This document shows positions 36,949 through 46,727 of a DNA stretch of 64,000 nt, piece by piece (position 1 is the first letter of the stretch; the number at the start of each line of letters is the position of its first letter). The notes beneath the pieces are model-generated. The model was not told the origin of the DNA. It worked only from the letters and a program-made list of their open reading frames with translations, and did no database searches. Where the stretch lies: NCBI GenBank assembly GCA_902619165.1, contig CACNDI010000002.1:62001-126000 (forward strand), read 5' to 3'. The position numbers and the translations under genes are program-made. The DNA is from an uncultured Alphaproteobacteria bacterium (GTDB lineage Bacteria; Pseudomonadota; Alphaproteobacteria; Rhodobacterales; Rhodobacteraceae).

Positions 36949-38001
36949 ATGCAAAATATTTTACATCATTACTTTGGCACAAAACTTTTAAATAAAATCG
37001 ACCCAGAAATTTCCCACGCAATAGCCTTGTGTTACCTTCGGCTTTTAAACCAGTTTGTTAAGAAAAAAGAAATTGGGGCTTCTATCTTAAAAACTCAAAT
37101 AGCTGGGATGGATGTACCTTCACCCATAGGATTAGCTGCAGGTTTTGATAAAAATGCCGAGGTTTTTAACGCTACTCTTTCCTTGGGTTTTGGGTTTGTG
37201 GAAGTTGGTACAATTACTCCAGATCCACAATTCGGTAATCCCAAACCCCGTTTATTTAGACTTTTAGAAGAAGATGCTTTGGTTAATAAAATGGGTTTCA
37301 ACAATAAAGGCATGTTATACGTATCAAAAATTGCAAGAAAGCCTAAGCTTGGAATTGTGGGCGTCAACTTAGGGGCTAACGCAAAAAGCATAGACAAGAT
37401 TTTGGATTATACTAATGTTTTTGAGTTTCTGGCTCATCTATTCGACTATGTAACAATAAATGTATCCTCACCAAACACAAAAAATCTTAGAGACTTACAG
37501 AAACCTGAAGCGCTAGAAAAGATATTACAGAGCGTCAACACCATCAATGTTTCTTTGACAAGACAAGTACCCATTTTTATTAAAATTGCACCTGATCTTA
37601 ACGAAAATAATGTGGTTGAAATACTAAATGTTTGTGAAGAAAATGATGTGTCCGGGCTAATTGCGACTAACACTACAATAAACCCAAACAATTTAAAAAA
37701 ACCCACACGTTTTGAAGGAGGTTTATCTGGAAAACCGCTTTTGGAACCATCAAACAAAGTATTAAAAATACTCGCGAAAAGAAAGAACGCGTCAACAGCA
37801 ATTATAGGAGTAGGTGGCATATTGTCAGCAAAAGACATATATGAAAAAATAAAGATCGGAGCATCTGCTGTTCAAATATATACAGGATTTGTTTATCATG
37901 GCCCTAGGCATATTAAAAAGATGGAAATAGAACTCAAAAATCTTCTATTACAAGACGGATATCGCTCAATCGACCACGCAGTGGGGGCTTTAATTAGATG
38001 A
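36949..38001 (+). CDS. pyrD: Dihydroorotate dehydrogenase (quinone), class 2
   Basis: Membrane-associated FMN enzyme that oxidises dihydroorotate to orotate with quinone in pyrimidine synthesis. The N-terminal extension (about 40 residues, helical) marks class 2. FMN and substrate motifs: G-L-A-A-G-F-D-K-N-A, N-V-S-S-P-N-T-K-N-L with the catalytic Ser, and G-V-G-G-I-L-S-A-K-D near the C-terminus. Length 350 aa. The 3' end overlaps the convergent MATE gene by 12 bases. Confidence 0.95.
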   Translation: MQNILHHYFGTKLLNKIDPEISHAIALCYLRLLNQFVKKKEIGASILKTQIAGMDVPSPIGLAAGFDKNAEVFNATLSLGFGFVEVGTITPDPQFGNPKPRLFRLLEEDALVNKMGFNNKGMLYVSKIARKPKLGIVGVNLGANAKSIDKILDYTNVFEFLAHLFDYVTINVSSPNTKNLRDLQKPEALEKILQSVNTINVSLTRQVPIFIKIAPDLNENNVVEILNVCEENDVSGLIATNTTINPNNLKKPTRFEGGLSGKPLLEPSNKVLKILAKRKNASTAIIGVGGILSAKDIYEKIKIGASAVQIYTGFVYHGPRHIKKMEIELKNLLLQDGYRSIDHAVGALIR

Positions 38002-39366
38002 GAAAGAACTTTTGATTCTCTCTGTTTTTGTCCATAAAGTTATAGCTCTGGTCGCATTAAAAATTACGATGGAAGTCCACAGTCCCGTATTTCCCATCAA
38101 GGGAACAAAGACAGTTATGCAAATACAAAAAATTGCAAATGATTGAATCATCGCAACTCTTATTTCTTTTCCCCTAGCTGCACCAAGGAAAATACCATCA
38201 TAAACATAAGAAAAGACACTGACTATCGGCATTATTGAAATCCAGATTAAAAAATCATAACAAATTAATCTTACTGAACTTATTGAGGTCATCAAATCGA
38301 CGACCAAAAACCCCACGAAATAAAAACAAACACCAATGATACTTGAAAGTATGAAGCCAAGCTTGAGAGCAGACTTAACTACTTTTTTAAATAGTTCCTG
38401 TCTTCGTTGACCGATCGCTTCTCCCACTAAAATCTCAGAAGAAAACGCGATACCATCAAGGGCGTAAGCTGACAGAAAAATAATTTGTAACAAAATGTGG
38501 TTAGCTGCTAAAATTTCAGAGCCAAAAAGTGTCCCAAAGATAAGGTAAGATAAAAAAACAGACTGTAGAAGTATTGAACGTATAACAATGTTTATGTTCA
38601 AAAGAATAAAAAGTTTCCATTTATTTGATAAAAAAATTCCTCTTACCTTAATACTTTCTTTATTCAGCAAAAATTCTTTACTCAGATAGACACCTAAACA
38701 AAAGCCACAGAATTCCGATACGATCGTGGCATAGGCGACGCCGGCTATTCCTAAGTGAAGAAACTTTACAAAGATAATGTCCAATAAAATGTTTAAAATG
38801 TTCACTACAGCCAATAAGCATAGCGAATGAAACGTTTTTCCCATACCAAATAGCCAGCCAACAAAAACAAATATAGAAATAGCAAAAGGTGCCGTAAAAA
38901 CCCTTATGGACATATATTCCATGGCCAATTTTTCAGCGCCTTTGTCACCTGCTAAAAAATAAAAAATAGAAGAAAATAAAAACGAGTGAACCACTATCAA
39001 ACCAATTCCGCCAATTATAGCGATAAATAGACCCCTCAATAATATGCTAGATATTTCAACTTTTTCATTTGCGCCCCTTGCTTGTGCAACTAGTCCTGTT
39101 ACGCCCATTCTTAAAAACCCAAAGAACCAATAGATAGAGCCCATCAAAACCGCACCCATAGAGATACCGGCGAGAATATCGAGAGCACCCAAATGACCAA
39201 TTACAGCGGTGTCCGTTAGACCCAGTAACGGTATAGATATGTTTGCTAAGATTATTGGGTAAGCCAGACGCAATATTTTTTTATCGATTTTATTTAAAAG
39301 CTGGCTGGACAATTTTTGTTTCACCAAAAAATAAAGTGATAAAAATTTATTTGACCATCTAAACAT
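37990..39366 (-). CDS. MATE family efflux transporter (DinF-like)
   Basis: Polytopic inner-membrane protein of 458 aa with about twelve hydrophobic helices, of the multi-antimicrobial extrusion family. The N-terminal half shows the MATE pattern I-L-R-L-A-Y-P-I-I-L-A-N, then L-G-L-T-D-T-A-V-I-G-H-L-G and the A-Q-A-R-G-A-N region, closest to the DinF/NorM-like branch. It would exchange cations for drugs or metabolites; the substrate is unknown. It is divergent from the merR gene, and both share a region that holds a palindromic operator. Confidence 0.85.
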   Translation of the reverse strand: MFRWSNKFLSLYFLVKQKLSSQLLNKIDKKILRLAYPIILANISIPLLGLTDTAVIGHLGALDILAGISMGAVLMGSIYWFFGFLRMGVTGLVAQARGANEKVEISSILLRGLFIAIIGGIGLIVVHSFLFSSIFYFLAGDKGAEKLAMEYMSIRVFTAPFAISIFVFVGWLFGMGKTFHSLCLLAVVNILNILLDIIFVKFLHLGIAGVAYATIVSEFCGFCLGVYLSKEFLLNKESIKVRGIFLSNKWKLFILLNINIVIRSILLQSVFLSYLIFGTLFGSEILAANHILLQIIFLSAYALDGIAFSSEILVGEAIGQRRQELFKKVVKSALKLGFILSSIIGVCFYFVGFLVVDLMTSISSVRLICYDFLIWISIMPIVSVFSYVYDGIFLGAARGKEIRVAMIQSFAIFCICITVFVPLMGNTGLWTSIVIFNATRAITLWTKTERIKSSFSSN

Positions 39367-39393
39367 TTTAATAATATGTTTAACTCGTTATAC

Positions 39394-39409
39394 TTGACGT
39401 AAACGTCAA
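39394..39409. promoter_or_regulatory. Perfect palindrome, candidate operator of the MerR regulator
   Basis: The sequence ttgacgtaaacgtcaa consists of arms ttgacg and cgtcaa around taaa. It lies between the divergent MATE and merR genes, 27 bases before the merR ATG. It agrees with what I recall of operators of LiuR, a MerR-family regulator of branched-chain amino acid and fatty acid catabolism. It is likely autoregulatory and may control both directions. Confidence 0.6.
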
Positions 39410-39435
39410 AAGAATTATCAGCTGGAGGTAGGACA

Positions 39436-39858
39436 ATGAACATAATTTCCACAAAAAGCAATGAAGATAAAGTTAACACTATCACCGAGATGTGCAAACT
39501 ATTCAAGGTAAGTGCTCGAACACTCAGATTTTACGAATCAAAAGAGCTTTTGTTTCCAATCAGAAGAGGTCAACATCGTTTATTTACTAGGAGCGATAGA
39601 GGAAGAATGAAATTAATAATGCAAGGCAAGAGATTTGGCTTTAGCTTGGAGGAAATAAGACAGCTACTCAATTTGTATAATTTTGGAGATCATCGTACCA
39701 GACAAATCAAGCAAACCTACCAACTTGGCTTGAGAAGACTATCTTCAATGGAACAACAGAAAAAGGAGTTAGGACTAGCTATAAAAGACTTAAAAACTCA
39801 ACTTCAGCTTTGTAAAGACTTGCTTCTTAAAAGAGGAGCGGACTCACGAGATCTATAA
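39436..39858 (+). CDS. MerR family transcriptional regulator (LiuR-like)
   Basis: DNA-binding regulator of 140 aa. A MerR helix-turn-helix with A-R-T-L-R-F-Y-E-S-K-E-L-L occupies residues 27-39, followed by the wing region R-L-F-T-R-S-D-R and a C-terminal coiled coil (about residues 85-130). No cysteine cluster for metal sensing is present. A strong GGAGG lies seven bases before ATG 39436. It heads the beta-oxidation genes, 22 bases before the acyl-CoA dehydrogenase, which with the operator suggests a LiuR-like repressor of acyl-CoA breakdown. The gene name is not assigned because the ligand cannot be read. Confidence 0.85.
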   Translation: MNIISTKSNEDKVNTITEMCKLFKVSARTLRFYESKELLFPIRRGQHRLFTRSDRGRMKLIMQGKRFGFSLEEIRQLLNLYNFGDHRTRQIKQTYQLGLRRLSSMEQQKKELGLAIKDLKTQLQLCKDLLLKRGADSRDL

Positions 39859-39880
39859 TTTAATATTTGGAAGACAAACT

Positions 39881-41656
39881 ATGCATTTATACCAACCACC
39901 ATTAGAAGATTACAATTTTATACTTCACCATTTTCTTAAAATAGAAAAAGAGGATATTGAGGGCTATAAAGACTTATCACCAGAATTTACTAAACCTATA
40001 TTTGAAGAAGCTGGTAAATTAGCAAGTGAGGTGATTTCTCCATCAAACAAAGATGGGGATGAGCAAGGATGTAAATTAGAAAATGGAATAGTGCGTACAC
40101 CAGACAGTTTCAAACTTGCTTTTGATAAGTTAAGAGCAGGCGGCTGGCTGTCTCTTGATATTGAAGAGGAGTTTGGTGGGCAAAACTTACCCTTGATACT
40201 TTCCACAGTGACAAACGAAATGTTTACAAGTGCAAATATGTCTCTAACGATGTATAGCGGCCTCTCTAGGGGAGCATATTCTGCAATTTTTCTTCACGGC
40301 TCTGAGGATCAAAAGCAAATGTATTTGCCTAAATTAGCCAATTGTGAATGGACTGGAACAATGAATTTAACCGAACCTCACTGTGGTACAGACTTAGGTT
40401 TGATAAGGACAAAAGCAATTCTTACTGACAATGGCTCATATCAAGTTTCGGGCCAGAAAATTTTTATTTCCTCTGGCGATCATGACTTATCAGAAAATAT
40501 TATACATTTAGTCCTAGCTAAAACTCCAGATGCTCCAGAGGGCGTAAAAGGTATATCATTATTTGTGGTACCAAAGTTTCTAGTCAATGATGATGGGTCA
40601 TTAGGGGAAAGAAATAAATTATCAGTTGGAAAAATAGAAAAAAAGATGGGTATTAAAGGTAACGCTACATGTGTCATGAATTATGATGGCGCAACGGGCT
40701 ATCTCGTTGGTGAAGAAAACAAAGGCCTTAAAGCAATGTTCACAATGATGAATGAGGCTAGGCTAGGGGTAGGAATGCAGGGGTTAGCTCAAGCTGAAAT
40801 AGCTTATCAAGCGGCACTAACTTATGCAAAAGACAGAATACAGGGACGAGCAATTCAAGGGAAAGCCAACCCAGATCAGGGCGCGGACCCAATTATTGTT
40901 CATCCCGATGTTAGAAGAAATCTCATGGAGCAAAAATCATTTATAGAAGGGGCAAGAGGCTTTATCGCCTGGGCTGCGGTTCTTCTAGATAGAGCAAAGA
41001 GAGACGGGGATAAGAGTGCTGAGGGGATTGCAAGTCTGTTAATTCCGGTAATCAAAGGTTATGTTACAGATAAGGGTTTTGAGTATACTATAAACGCCCA
41101 GCAAGTTTTTGGTGGACATGGCTATATTGAAGAATGGGGTATGAGCCAATACGCTAGAGATTGTCGGATTGCTATGATTTATGAGGGCACAAATGGAATT
41201 CAAGCTCTTGATTTAGTTGGGAGAAAACTAGCTATGGATGGTGGAAAACATATGCGAGAGTATCTTAAACTAGTCCAGAATTTTATTAAAGAAGAGCATT
41301 CTAAAGATTTTGAAAATGATTTTATTGCCCCATTGAAAAAATCTATCGAACATTTGCAGGCTGCTCTGTTGTTTTTCATGGAGAATGGGATAAAGAACCC
41401 ACTCAGTGCTGTATCTGGTGCAACCGATTTTCTCCACCTTGTAGGACTAGTTTCTCTAGGGTTTATATGGTCTAAAAAAGCTCAGTCCGCTGTAGAGCAA
41501 CTAAAAAATCCTTCAAGTGATAAAAACTTTCTTGAAGCAAAGATTTTAACAGGCTCCTATTTTATGAACCGACAACTCCCTGAAACCAAGCTTAGATTAG
41601 ACAAGATTTTAACTGGAGAGAAGCAAGTAATGAGCTTGGCGGCAAATCAATTTTAA
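39881..41656 (+). CDS. Acyl-CoA dehydrogenase, long FadE/DmdC-like type
   Basis: FAD enzyme introducing the trans-2 double bond into an acyl-CoA. The 591-residue length with a C-terminal extension beyond the usual 380 residues places it in the group that includes DmdC (3-methylmercaptopropionyl-CoA dehydrogenase) and several FadE-like enzymes. Motifs: M-N-L-T-E-P-H-C-G-T-D-L-G at the FAD/substrate site, and I-Y-E-G-T-N-G-I-Q-A-L-D-L with the catalytic Glu. It is the first enzyme of a run with thiolase, FadB and an acyl-CoA ligase, so a fatty-acid role is the default; a DMSP-related role is possible but no dmdA or dmdD is seen here. Confidence 0.88.
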   Translation: MHLYQPPLEDYNFILHHFLKIEKEDIEGYKDLSPEFTKPIFEEAGKLASEVISPSNKDGDEQGCKLENGIVRTPDSFKLAFDKLRAGGWLSLDIEEEFGGQNLPLILSTVTNEMFTSANMSLTMYSGLSRGAYSAIFLHGSEDQKQMYLPKLANCEWTGTMNLTEPHCGTDLGLIRTKAILTDNGSYQVSGQKIFISSGDHDLSENIIHLVLAKTPDAPEGVKGISLFVVPKFLVNDDGSLGERNKLSVGKIEKKMGIKGNATCVMNYDGATGYLVGEENKGLKAMFTMMNEARLGVGMQGLAQAEIAYQAALTYAKDRIQGRAIQGKANPDQGADPIIVHPDVRRNLMEQKSFIEGARGFIAWAAVLLDRAKRDGDKSAEGIASLLIPVIKGYVTDKGFEYTINAQQVFGGHGYIEEWGMSQYARDCRIAMIYEGTNGIQALDLVGRKLAMDGGKHMREYLKLVQNFIKEEHSKDFENDFIAPLKKSIEHLQAALLFFMENGIKNPLSAVSGATDFLHLVGLVSLGFIWSKKAQSAVEQLKNPSSDKNFLEAKILTGSYFMNRQLPETKLRLDKILTGEKQVMSLAANQF

Positions 41657-41674
41657 ATGGAAAAGGATTAACAG

Positions 41675-42883
41675 ATGGAAGAGGCATATATTTACGATAC
41701 AGTCAGGAGCCCTAGAGGAAAAGGAAAAAAGGGGTCGCTTAATGAGCTTACGGCTGTCACACTATCTGCAAAGATTTTAAAGGAGTTGCGTGAAAGAAAT
41801 AGTCTTAATACCAAAGAGATAGAAGACGTGATTTGGGGGAATGTCACACAAGTTGGAGAACAGGGAGGCTGTTTAGCACGATCCGCTGTTATTGCGGCTA
41901 ATTATAGTGAGTCCACTCCTGGACTATCTATAAACCGATTTTGTGCGAGCGGATTAGAAGCTGTAAACCTAGCTACAAACCAAGTAAAGGGGTCTGCTGG
42001 CAATGCCTACGTTGCTGGAGGAGTGGAAATGATGAGCCGTGTGCCTATGGGATCAGATGGGGCAGCAATCGCAGTTGATCCGACTTTGGCAATGAATTCA
42101 TACTTTGTGCCACAAGGTATTTCAGCCGACATTTTAGCAACTAAATATGGTTTTTCCAGAGATGATGTTGATGCGTTTGCAGTAGAAAGCCAAAAAAGAG
42201 CCACAGCCGCAAGAAAGTCAGGCTATTTCAGAAAGTCAATTGCGGCAATCAAAGATCAAAACAACTTAACCATTTTGGATGAGGATGAGTACATAAGACC
42301 AGAGACCACAATGCAATCTTTGGGTGGATTAGAACCAAGTTTCAAAAATATGGGAGAAGTAATGCCGGGTTTCGACGCTGTGGCATTACTTAAATATCCA
42401 GAGTTTGATAAAATACATCATGTGCATCATGCAGGTAACTCAAGTGGAATCGTTGATGGAGCTGCGGCTGTGCTGATAGGAAATAAAGAATTTGGATTGA
42501 AAAACGAGCTAGAGCCCCGTGCACGAATTGTCGCAACTTCAAAAATTGGAACAGACCCTACAATTATGCTTACAGGACCCCTTCCCGCAACAGAAAAGGT
42601 TCTTAAGCTAAGTGGAATGAGCATAAAAGACATAGACATATTTGAAGTAAATGAGGCCTTCGCCTCTGTACCACTATCGTTTATGGAACATTTTAGTGTG
42701 GAACATGAAAAACTAAATGTAAACGGAGGAGCTATTGCTATGGGCCATCCTTTAGGAGCCACAGGAGCAATGCTTTTGGGGACCGCATTAGATGAGCTTG
42801 AAAGAACTGGAAAGTCAACAGCACTTACTACCCTGTGCGTCGCATCAGGAATGGGCGCTTCAACAATAATCGAGAAGGTTTAA
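41675..42883 (+). CDS. fadA: Acetyl-CoA C-acyltransferase (3-ketoacyl-CoA thiolase)
   Basis: Thiolase that cleaves 3-ketoacyl-CoA in the last step of beta-oxidation. The nucleophilic Cys is in N-R-F-C-A-S-G-L-E-A (about residue 89), with N-E-A-F-A, G-H-P-L-G-A-T-G-A and the second Cys in L-C-V-A-S-G-M-G. Length 402 aa. A ribosome site AAGGA lies seven bases before ATG. Being next to a FadB-type gene points to the beta-oxidation thiolase rather than the biosynthetic PhaA type. Confidence 0.92.
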   Translation: MEEAYIYDTVRSPRGKGKKGSLNELTAVTLSAKILKELRERNSLNTKEIEDVIWGNVTQVGEQGGCLARSAVIAANYSESTPGLSINRFCASGLEAVNLATNQVKGSAGNAYVAGGVEMMSRVPMGSDGAAIAVDPTLAMNSYFVPQGISADILATKYGFSRDDVDAFAVESQKRATAARKSGYFRKSIAAIKDQNNLTILDEDEYIRPETTMQSLGGLEPSFKNMGEVMPGFDAVALLKYPEFDKIHHVHHAGNSSGIVDGAAAVLIGNKEFGLKNELEPRARIVATSKIGTDPTIMLTGPLPATEKVLKLSGMSIKDIDIFEVNEAFASVPLSFMEHFSVEHEKLNVNGGAIAMGHPLGATGAMLLGTALDELERTGKSTALTTLCVASGMGASTIIEKV

Positions 42884-42895
42884 TAAGGATATATT

Positions 42896-45073
42896 ATGTG
42901 TAGTGATTTTACCAAAGAGGTAGATAAAGATAACATCGCGGTAATCACATGGAATTGTCTCGATAAGTCCATGAACACAATGACCGAGGAAGGTTTAAGA
43001 AGTTTTCAAAAATTAGTAACAGAAGCATTATCCGAAGAAAAAATAAGAGGGATTATAATTACCTCAGGTAAGGTTGATTTTTCCGGGGGAATGGATCTTT
43101 CAACATTAGAGGCATTAAAACGAAATTCTGGCTCTGACCCTGCGTCTAAGATCTTTCAGTACATAATGGAAGCACACGATTTACTTAGAAAGATAGAACT
43201 GGGAAAAATTGATGACACCCTTAAAAGCAAACCTGTAGCGTTTGCTGCAAGCGGCATATGTGCTGGGATAGGCACGGAAATAGGGCTAGCTTGTCACAGG
43301 CGCTTCTTCTCATCATCGAAAAACTCAAAAATAGGATTGCCAGAGATACTCGTTGGCCTTTTCCCAGGTTTGGGGGGCTCGACAAGAATACCAAGGATGA
43401 TGGGACTTATGGGAGCGTCGTCAATTTTATTAGAAGGAAAACTATTTGCAGGCAATAAAGCTAAAAGCATTGGCCTAGTTGATGAAATTGTTTCTGAAGA
43501 CGAGTTGATTCAAAAAGCAAAGAACTGGGTATTATCCGCATCGCCCCAGGACCTTGTAAAACCATGGGATCAAAAAGGCTTTAAATTTCCTGGCGGCGCG
43601 CCTTATCATCCTGCCGGGTTCATGTCATTTGTTGGGGCTTCTGCTTTGGTAAACGGGAAGACGAAAGGTTTATATTTCTCGGCAAAAGCACTCCTCTCAT
43701 CAGTTTATGAGGGTGCGCTAGTTGACTTCGATACCGCTCTTAGAATTGAGGCTCGTTGGTTTACGAAAGTGTTGATGACGGATACATGCACAAATATGGC
43801 CAGAACTCTTTTCTTAAATAAGAGTGCTTTAGAAAAAGGCTATCAACGACCTGTGGGCGCAGAAAAAACAAATTTAAAACAAGTAAGCGTTATTGGAAGC
43901 GGTATGATGGGATCAGGTATCGCTTACACTTCTATATTGCAGGGACTAGAAGTCTTACTTATTGATCAAAATATCAAGGCTGCAGAAGCTGGAAAAGCAA
44001 AAATTGAGATGTTATTAAGTGAGAGTGTAAAACGAAAAAAATTATCAGAAGAGGAAAAAATTTGCCTCCTCAAAAAGGTAAAAACAGATGCATCACTCGA
44101 AAACATTTCTAGCAGCGATTTAGTTATAGAGGCTGTTTTCGAGGATTTAAACCTTAAACATAATTTATATAAGAAAATTGAGCCTCATTTGAAAGAGGGT
44201 GCTATCTTGGCATCTAATACTTCTACACTGCCTATAACGAAGCTATCTGAGGTGTTAGCGGACAGCACGCTTTTTTTAGGAATACATTTTTTTAGTCCAG
44301 TTGACAAAATGAATTTAGTCGAGCTAATCAAGAGCGAGAGAACAAATGACAAAGCTTTGGCGATTGCTTTGGATTATACCAGTTTGATAAAAAAGACACC
44401 GATAGTTGTGAATGATTCTAGAGGATTTTATGCAAATCGATGTATAATCCCTTATATAAATGAGGGATTAAGGATGCTTAATGAGGGGATTGAACCCGCT
44501 CTTATTGAGAACTCGGCTAAGCAGATAGGAATGCCCGTTGGGCCTTTGCAATTGCTTGATGAACTGTCTGTTTCGTTAGCTTTAAATGTTGCAAAAGAGA
44601 CAAAGGAAGCTCTCGGAACAAAATATGAGGAAACTGGAACTGAAAGTATTTTACTAGAAATGTCCCAAAAAAATAGACTTGGAAGGAAAGAATTAGCTGG
44701 TTTTTACGAATATGATGAGAAAGGACGACGTTTAAAACTCTGGGAAGGTCTGAGAAATCTAAACATAGAAAAAAATTCTGATGATATTTCAACAGTAACA
44801 GTAAAAAACCGTCTTGCATATGTTCAAGCGCTTGAGGCGGCAAGAGCTTTAGAAGAAAATATTCTGCTCAGTGTCGAAGAGGGAGATGTTGGTGGAATTT
44901 TAGGCTGGGGCTGTCTAATATGGGCGGGTGGCCCCTTCAGTTGGCTTGATTATATCGGGCATGAAAATGTGGTTGTTGAATGTCAAGACTTAGCTGATCA
45001 ATATGGACCTAGGTTTACCCCACCAAAAATAATTAAAGAACTAGCAAATAGTGGCCGCAAGTTTTATAACTAA
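42896..45073 (+). CDS. fadB: Fatty oxidation multifunctional protein (enoyl-CoA hydratase / 3-hydroxyacyl-CoA dehydrogenase)
   Basis: Two-domain enzyme for the middle steps of beta-oxidation. Residues 1-300 or so form a crotonase domain with the acid residue region L-P-E-I-L-V-G-L-F-P-G-L-G-G. From about residue 325 a Rossmann domain starts with V-I-G-S-G-M-M-G-S-G-I-A, followed by the 3-hydroxyacyl-CoA dehydrogenase catalytic H-F-F-S-P-V-D-K-M-N and two C-terminal dehydrogenase domains. Length 725 aa fits FadB/FadJ. AAGGA six bases before ATG 42896. Confidence 0.93.
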   Translation: MCSDFTKEVDKDNIAVITWNCLDKSMNTMTEEGLRSFQKLVTEALSEEKIRGIIITSGKVDFSGGMDLSTLEALKRNSGSDPASKIFQYIMEAHDLLRKIELGKIDDTLKSKPVAFAASGICAGIGTEIGLACHRRFFSSSKNSKIGLPEILVGLFPGLGGSTRIPRMMGLMGASSILLEGKLFAGNKAKSIGLVDEIVSEDELIQKAKNWVLSASPQDLVKPWDQKGFKFPGGAPYHPAGFMSFVGASALVNGKTKGLYFSAKALLSSVYEGALVDFDTALRIEARWFTKVLMTDTCTNMARTLFLNKSALEKGYQRPVGAEKTNLKQVSVIGSGMMGSGIAYTSILQGLEVLLIDQNIKAAEAGKAKIEMLLSESVKRKKLSEEEKICLLKKVKTDASLENISSSDLVIEAVFEDLNLKHNLYKKIEPHLKEGAILASNTSTLPITKLSEVLADSTLFLGIHFFSPVDKMNLVELIKSERTNDKALAIALDYTSLIKKTPIVVNDSRGFYANRCIIPYINEGLRMLNEGIEPALIENSAKQIGMPVGPLQLLDELSVSLALNVAKETKEALGTKYEETGTESILLEMSQKNRLGRKELAGFYEYDEKGRRLKLWEGLRNLNIEKNSDDISTVTVKNRLAYVQALEAARALEENILLSVEEGDVGGILGWGCLIWAGGPFSWLDYIGHENVVVECQDLADQYGPRFTPPKIIKELANSGRKFYN

Positions 45074-45094
45074 AAAGAATTTAGGGAGTGAAAT

Positions 45095-46726
45095 ATGGAT
45101 AACTTAATGCAAGATTTTCCTTTGCGCGTAACCAGTATTATTGATCATGCTGCAAAGTACCATCCTGAAAGAGAAATCATTTCAAAAGACACTCAAGGAA
45201 ATATTACAGAAACAAACTACAAGAATATCTACAGAAATTCAAAAAAGGTTGCTGACGCCTTACAAAAGCTCGGGATCAAAAAAGGAGACGTGATTGGTGT
45301 TATGGCGTGGAATAATCATTGCCACCTTGAGGTTTGGTACGGCATTCCCGGTGTTGGAGCAGTTAATCATAACCTAAATCCAAGATTATTTTCTGAACAA
45401 CTTATTTATATAATTAATCATGCCAATGATAAAATCTTGATCATAGATCTAGACCTTGTACCTATAATCGATAAAATAATTCTCGATTGTCCTAACATCG
45501 AGAAACTAGTAATACTTTGTTCCAAAGCAGATCTCCCTTCCACAAAATTTTCAGAAGTGATTTCTTATGAAGAACTATTGTCGATGGGAAGCGAAAATTT
45601 TGAGTGGATAAAAGGGGAAGAAACAGACGCTTGTGGAATATGCTATACCTCTGGAACTACAGGTAACCCCAAGGGAGTTGTTTATACCCATCGATCCAAT
45701 ACATTGCACGCGCTAACCCAGGCGGCTCCCGATATGCTAAATTTATCCAGTACTGATACGATAATGCCAGTTGTCCCACTTTTCCATGCTAATGGCTGGT
45801 CGATAGCTTATACTGCACCATTAGTGGGATCTTCTATCGTTTTCCCAGGCGGTGATTTAAGTCCTTCTTCTCTCTACGACATGCTAGAGAGAGGAGTGAC
45901 TATTACTGCAGCAGTACCAACAGTATGGTTACTCCTTTTAAACTTTCTTGAAAGCGAGAAAAAGGAACTCAGTTCACTTAAACGTGTGGTAATAGGAGGT
46001 TCGTCTTGTCCAAGAAGCGTAATTGAAGATTTCCAAAATAAATATGGGGTAAAAGTGTTACATGCTTGGGGAATGACGGAACTCTCTCCACTCGGTACTA
46101 TCTGTTCATTCAAGCCAGAAATCGAAAGTTTAAACGAAAGTGATAAGCTCGACATACAAGAAACAACTGGGCACCCTCCTTTCGGTGTGGATCTGAAAAT
46201 TGTTGATGATAATGGTAGAGAAATAGAATGGGATGGAAGCACTCAAGGTGATCTTTATTGTAAGGGAGCTGCGGTAGTTAAAAGGTATCTAAAAATGGAC
46301 AACTTAGCTGTTGACAATGATAATTGGTTCAACACAGGGGATGTTGCGACAATTGATAAAAATGGATATATGCGAATTACAGATAGATCTAAAGATGTAA
46401 TAAAATCAGGTGGGGAATGGATCTCATCAATTGACTTGGAAAATGCGGCAGTTGGTCATTCTAATGTTGCTGAAGCAGCAGCAATCGGAGTTCCTCATCC
46501 TAAATGGGATGAACGGCCTGTCTTAGTAATAGTTACAAATGATGGGAAAGAGGCCGATAAGGATAGTATAATTACCCATGTATCGGAACGGGTGGCTAAG
46601 TGGCAAAAACCGGACGATGTGATTTTTGTAGATGAAATTCCACATACGGCAACTGGTAAAATTTCAAAACTGGAGCTTAGAAAATTAGTAGCAAATTTGG
46701 ATTATAAACATCCAGATTTAAGATAG
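45095..46726 (+). CDS. Medium/long-chain acyl-CoA synthetase, DmdB-like
   Basis: AMP-forming ligase that activates a carboxylic acid to its CoA thioester. P-loop-like A3 motif [12 protein letters not shown] (about residues 186-197), A5 M-T-E-L-S-P, A8 [16 protein letters not shown], and the catalytic Lys in T-A-T-G-K-I-S-K-L. The 543-residue length and N-terminus M-Q-D-F-P-L-R-V fit the clade that includes medium-chain ligases and DmdB (methylmercaptopropionate ligase). AGGGAG lies six bases before ATG. As the last enzyme of the operon it would feed acids to the upstream beta-oxidation genes. Confidence 0.88.
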   Translation: MDNLMQDFPLRVTSIIDHAAKYHPEREIISKDTQGNITETNYKNIYRNSKKVADALQKLGIKKGDVIGVMAWNNHCHLEVWYGIPGVGAVNHNLNPRLFSEQLIYIINHANDKILIIDLDLVPIIDKIILDCPNIEKLVILCSKADLPSTKFSEVISYEELLSMGSENFEWIKGEETDACGICYTSGTTGNPKGVVYTHRSNTLHALTQAAPDMLNLSSTDTIMPVVPLFHANGWSIAYTAPLVGSSIVFPGGDLSPSSLYDMLERGVTITAAVPTVWLLLLNFLESEKKELSSLKRVVIGGSSCPRSVIEDFQNKYGVKVLHAWGMTELSPLGTICSFKPEIESLNESDKLDIQETTGHPPFGVDLKIVDDNGREIEWDGSTQGDLYCKGAAVVKRYLKMDNLAVDNDNWFNTGDVATIDKNGYMRITDRSKDVIKSGGEWISSIDLENAAVGHSNVAEAAAIGVPHPKWDERPVLVIVTNDGKEADKDSIITHVSERVAKWQKPDDVIFVDEIPHTATGKISKLELRKLVANLDYKHPDLR

Positions 46727-46727
46727 C

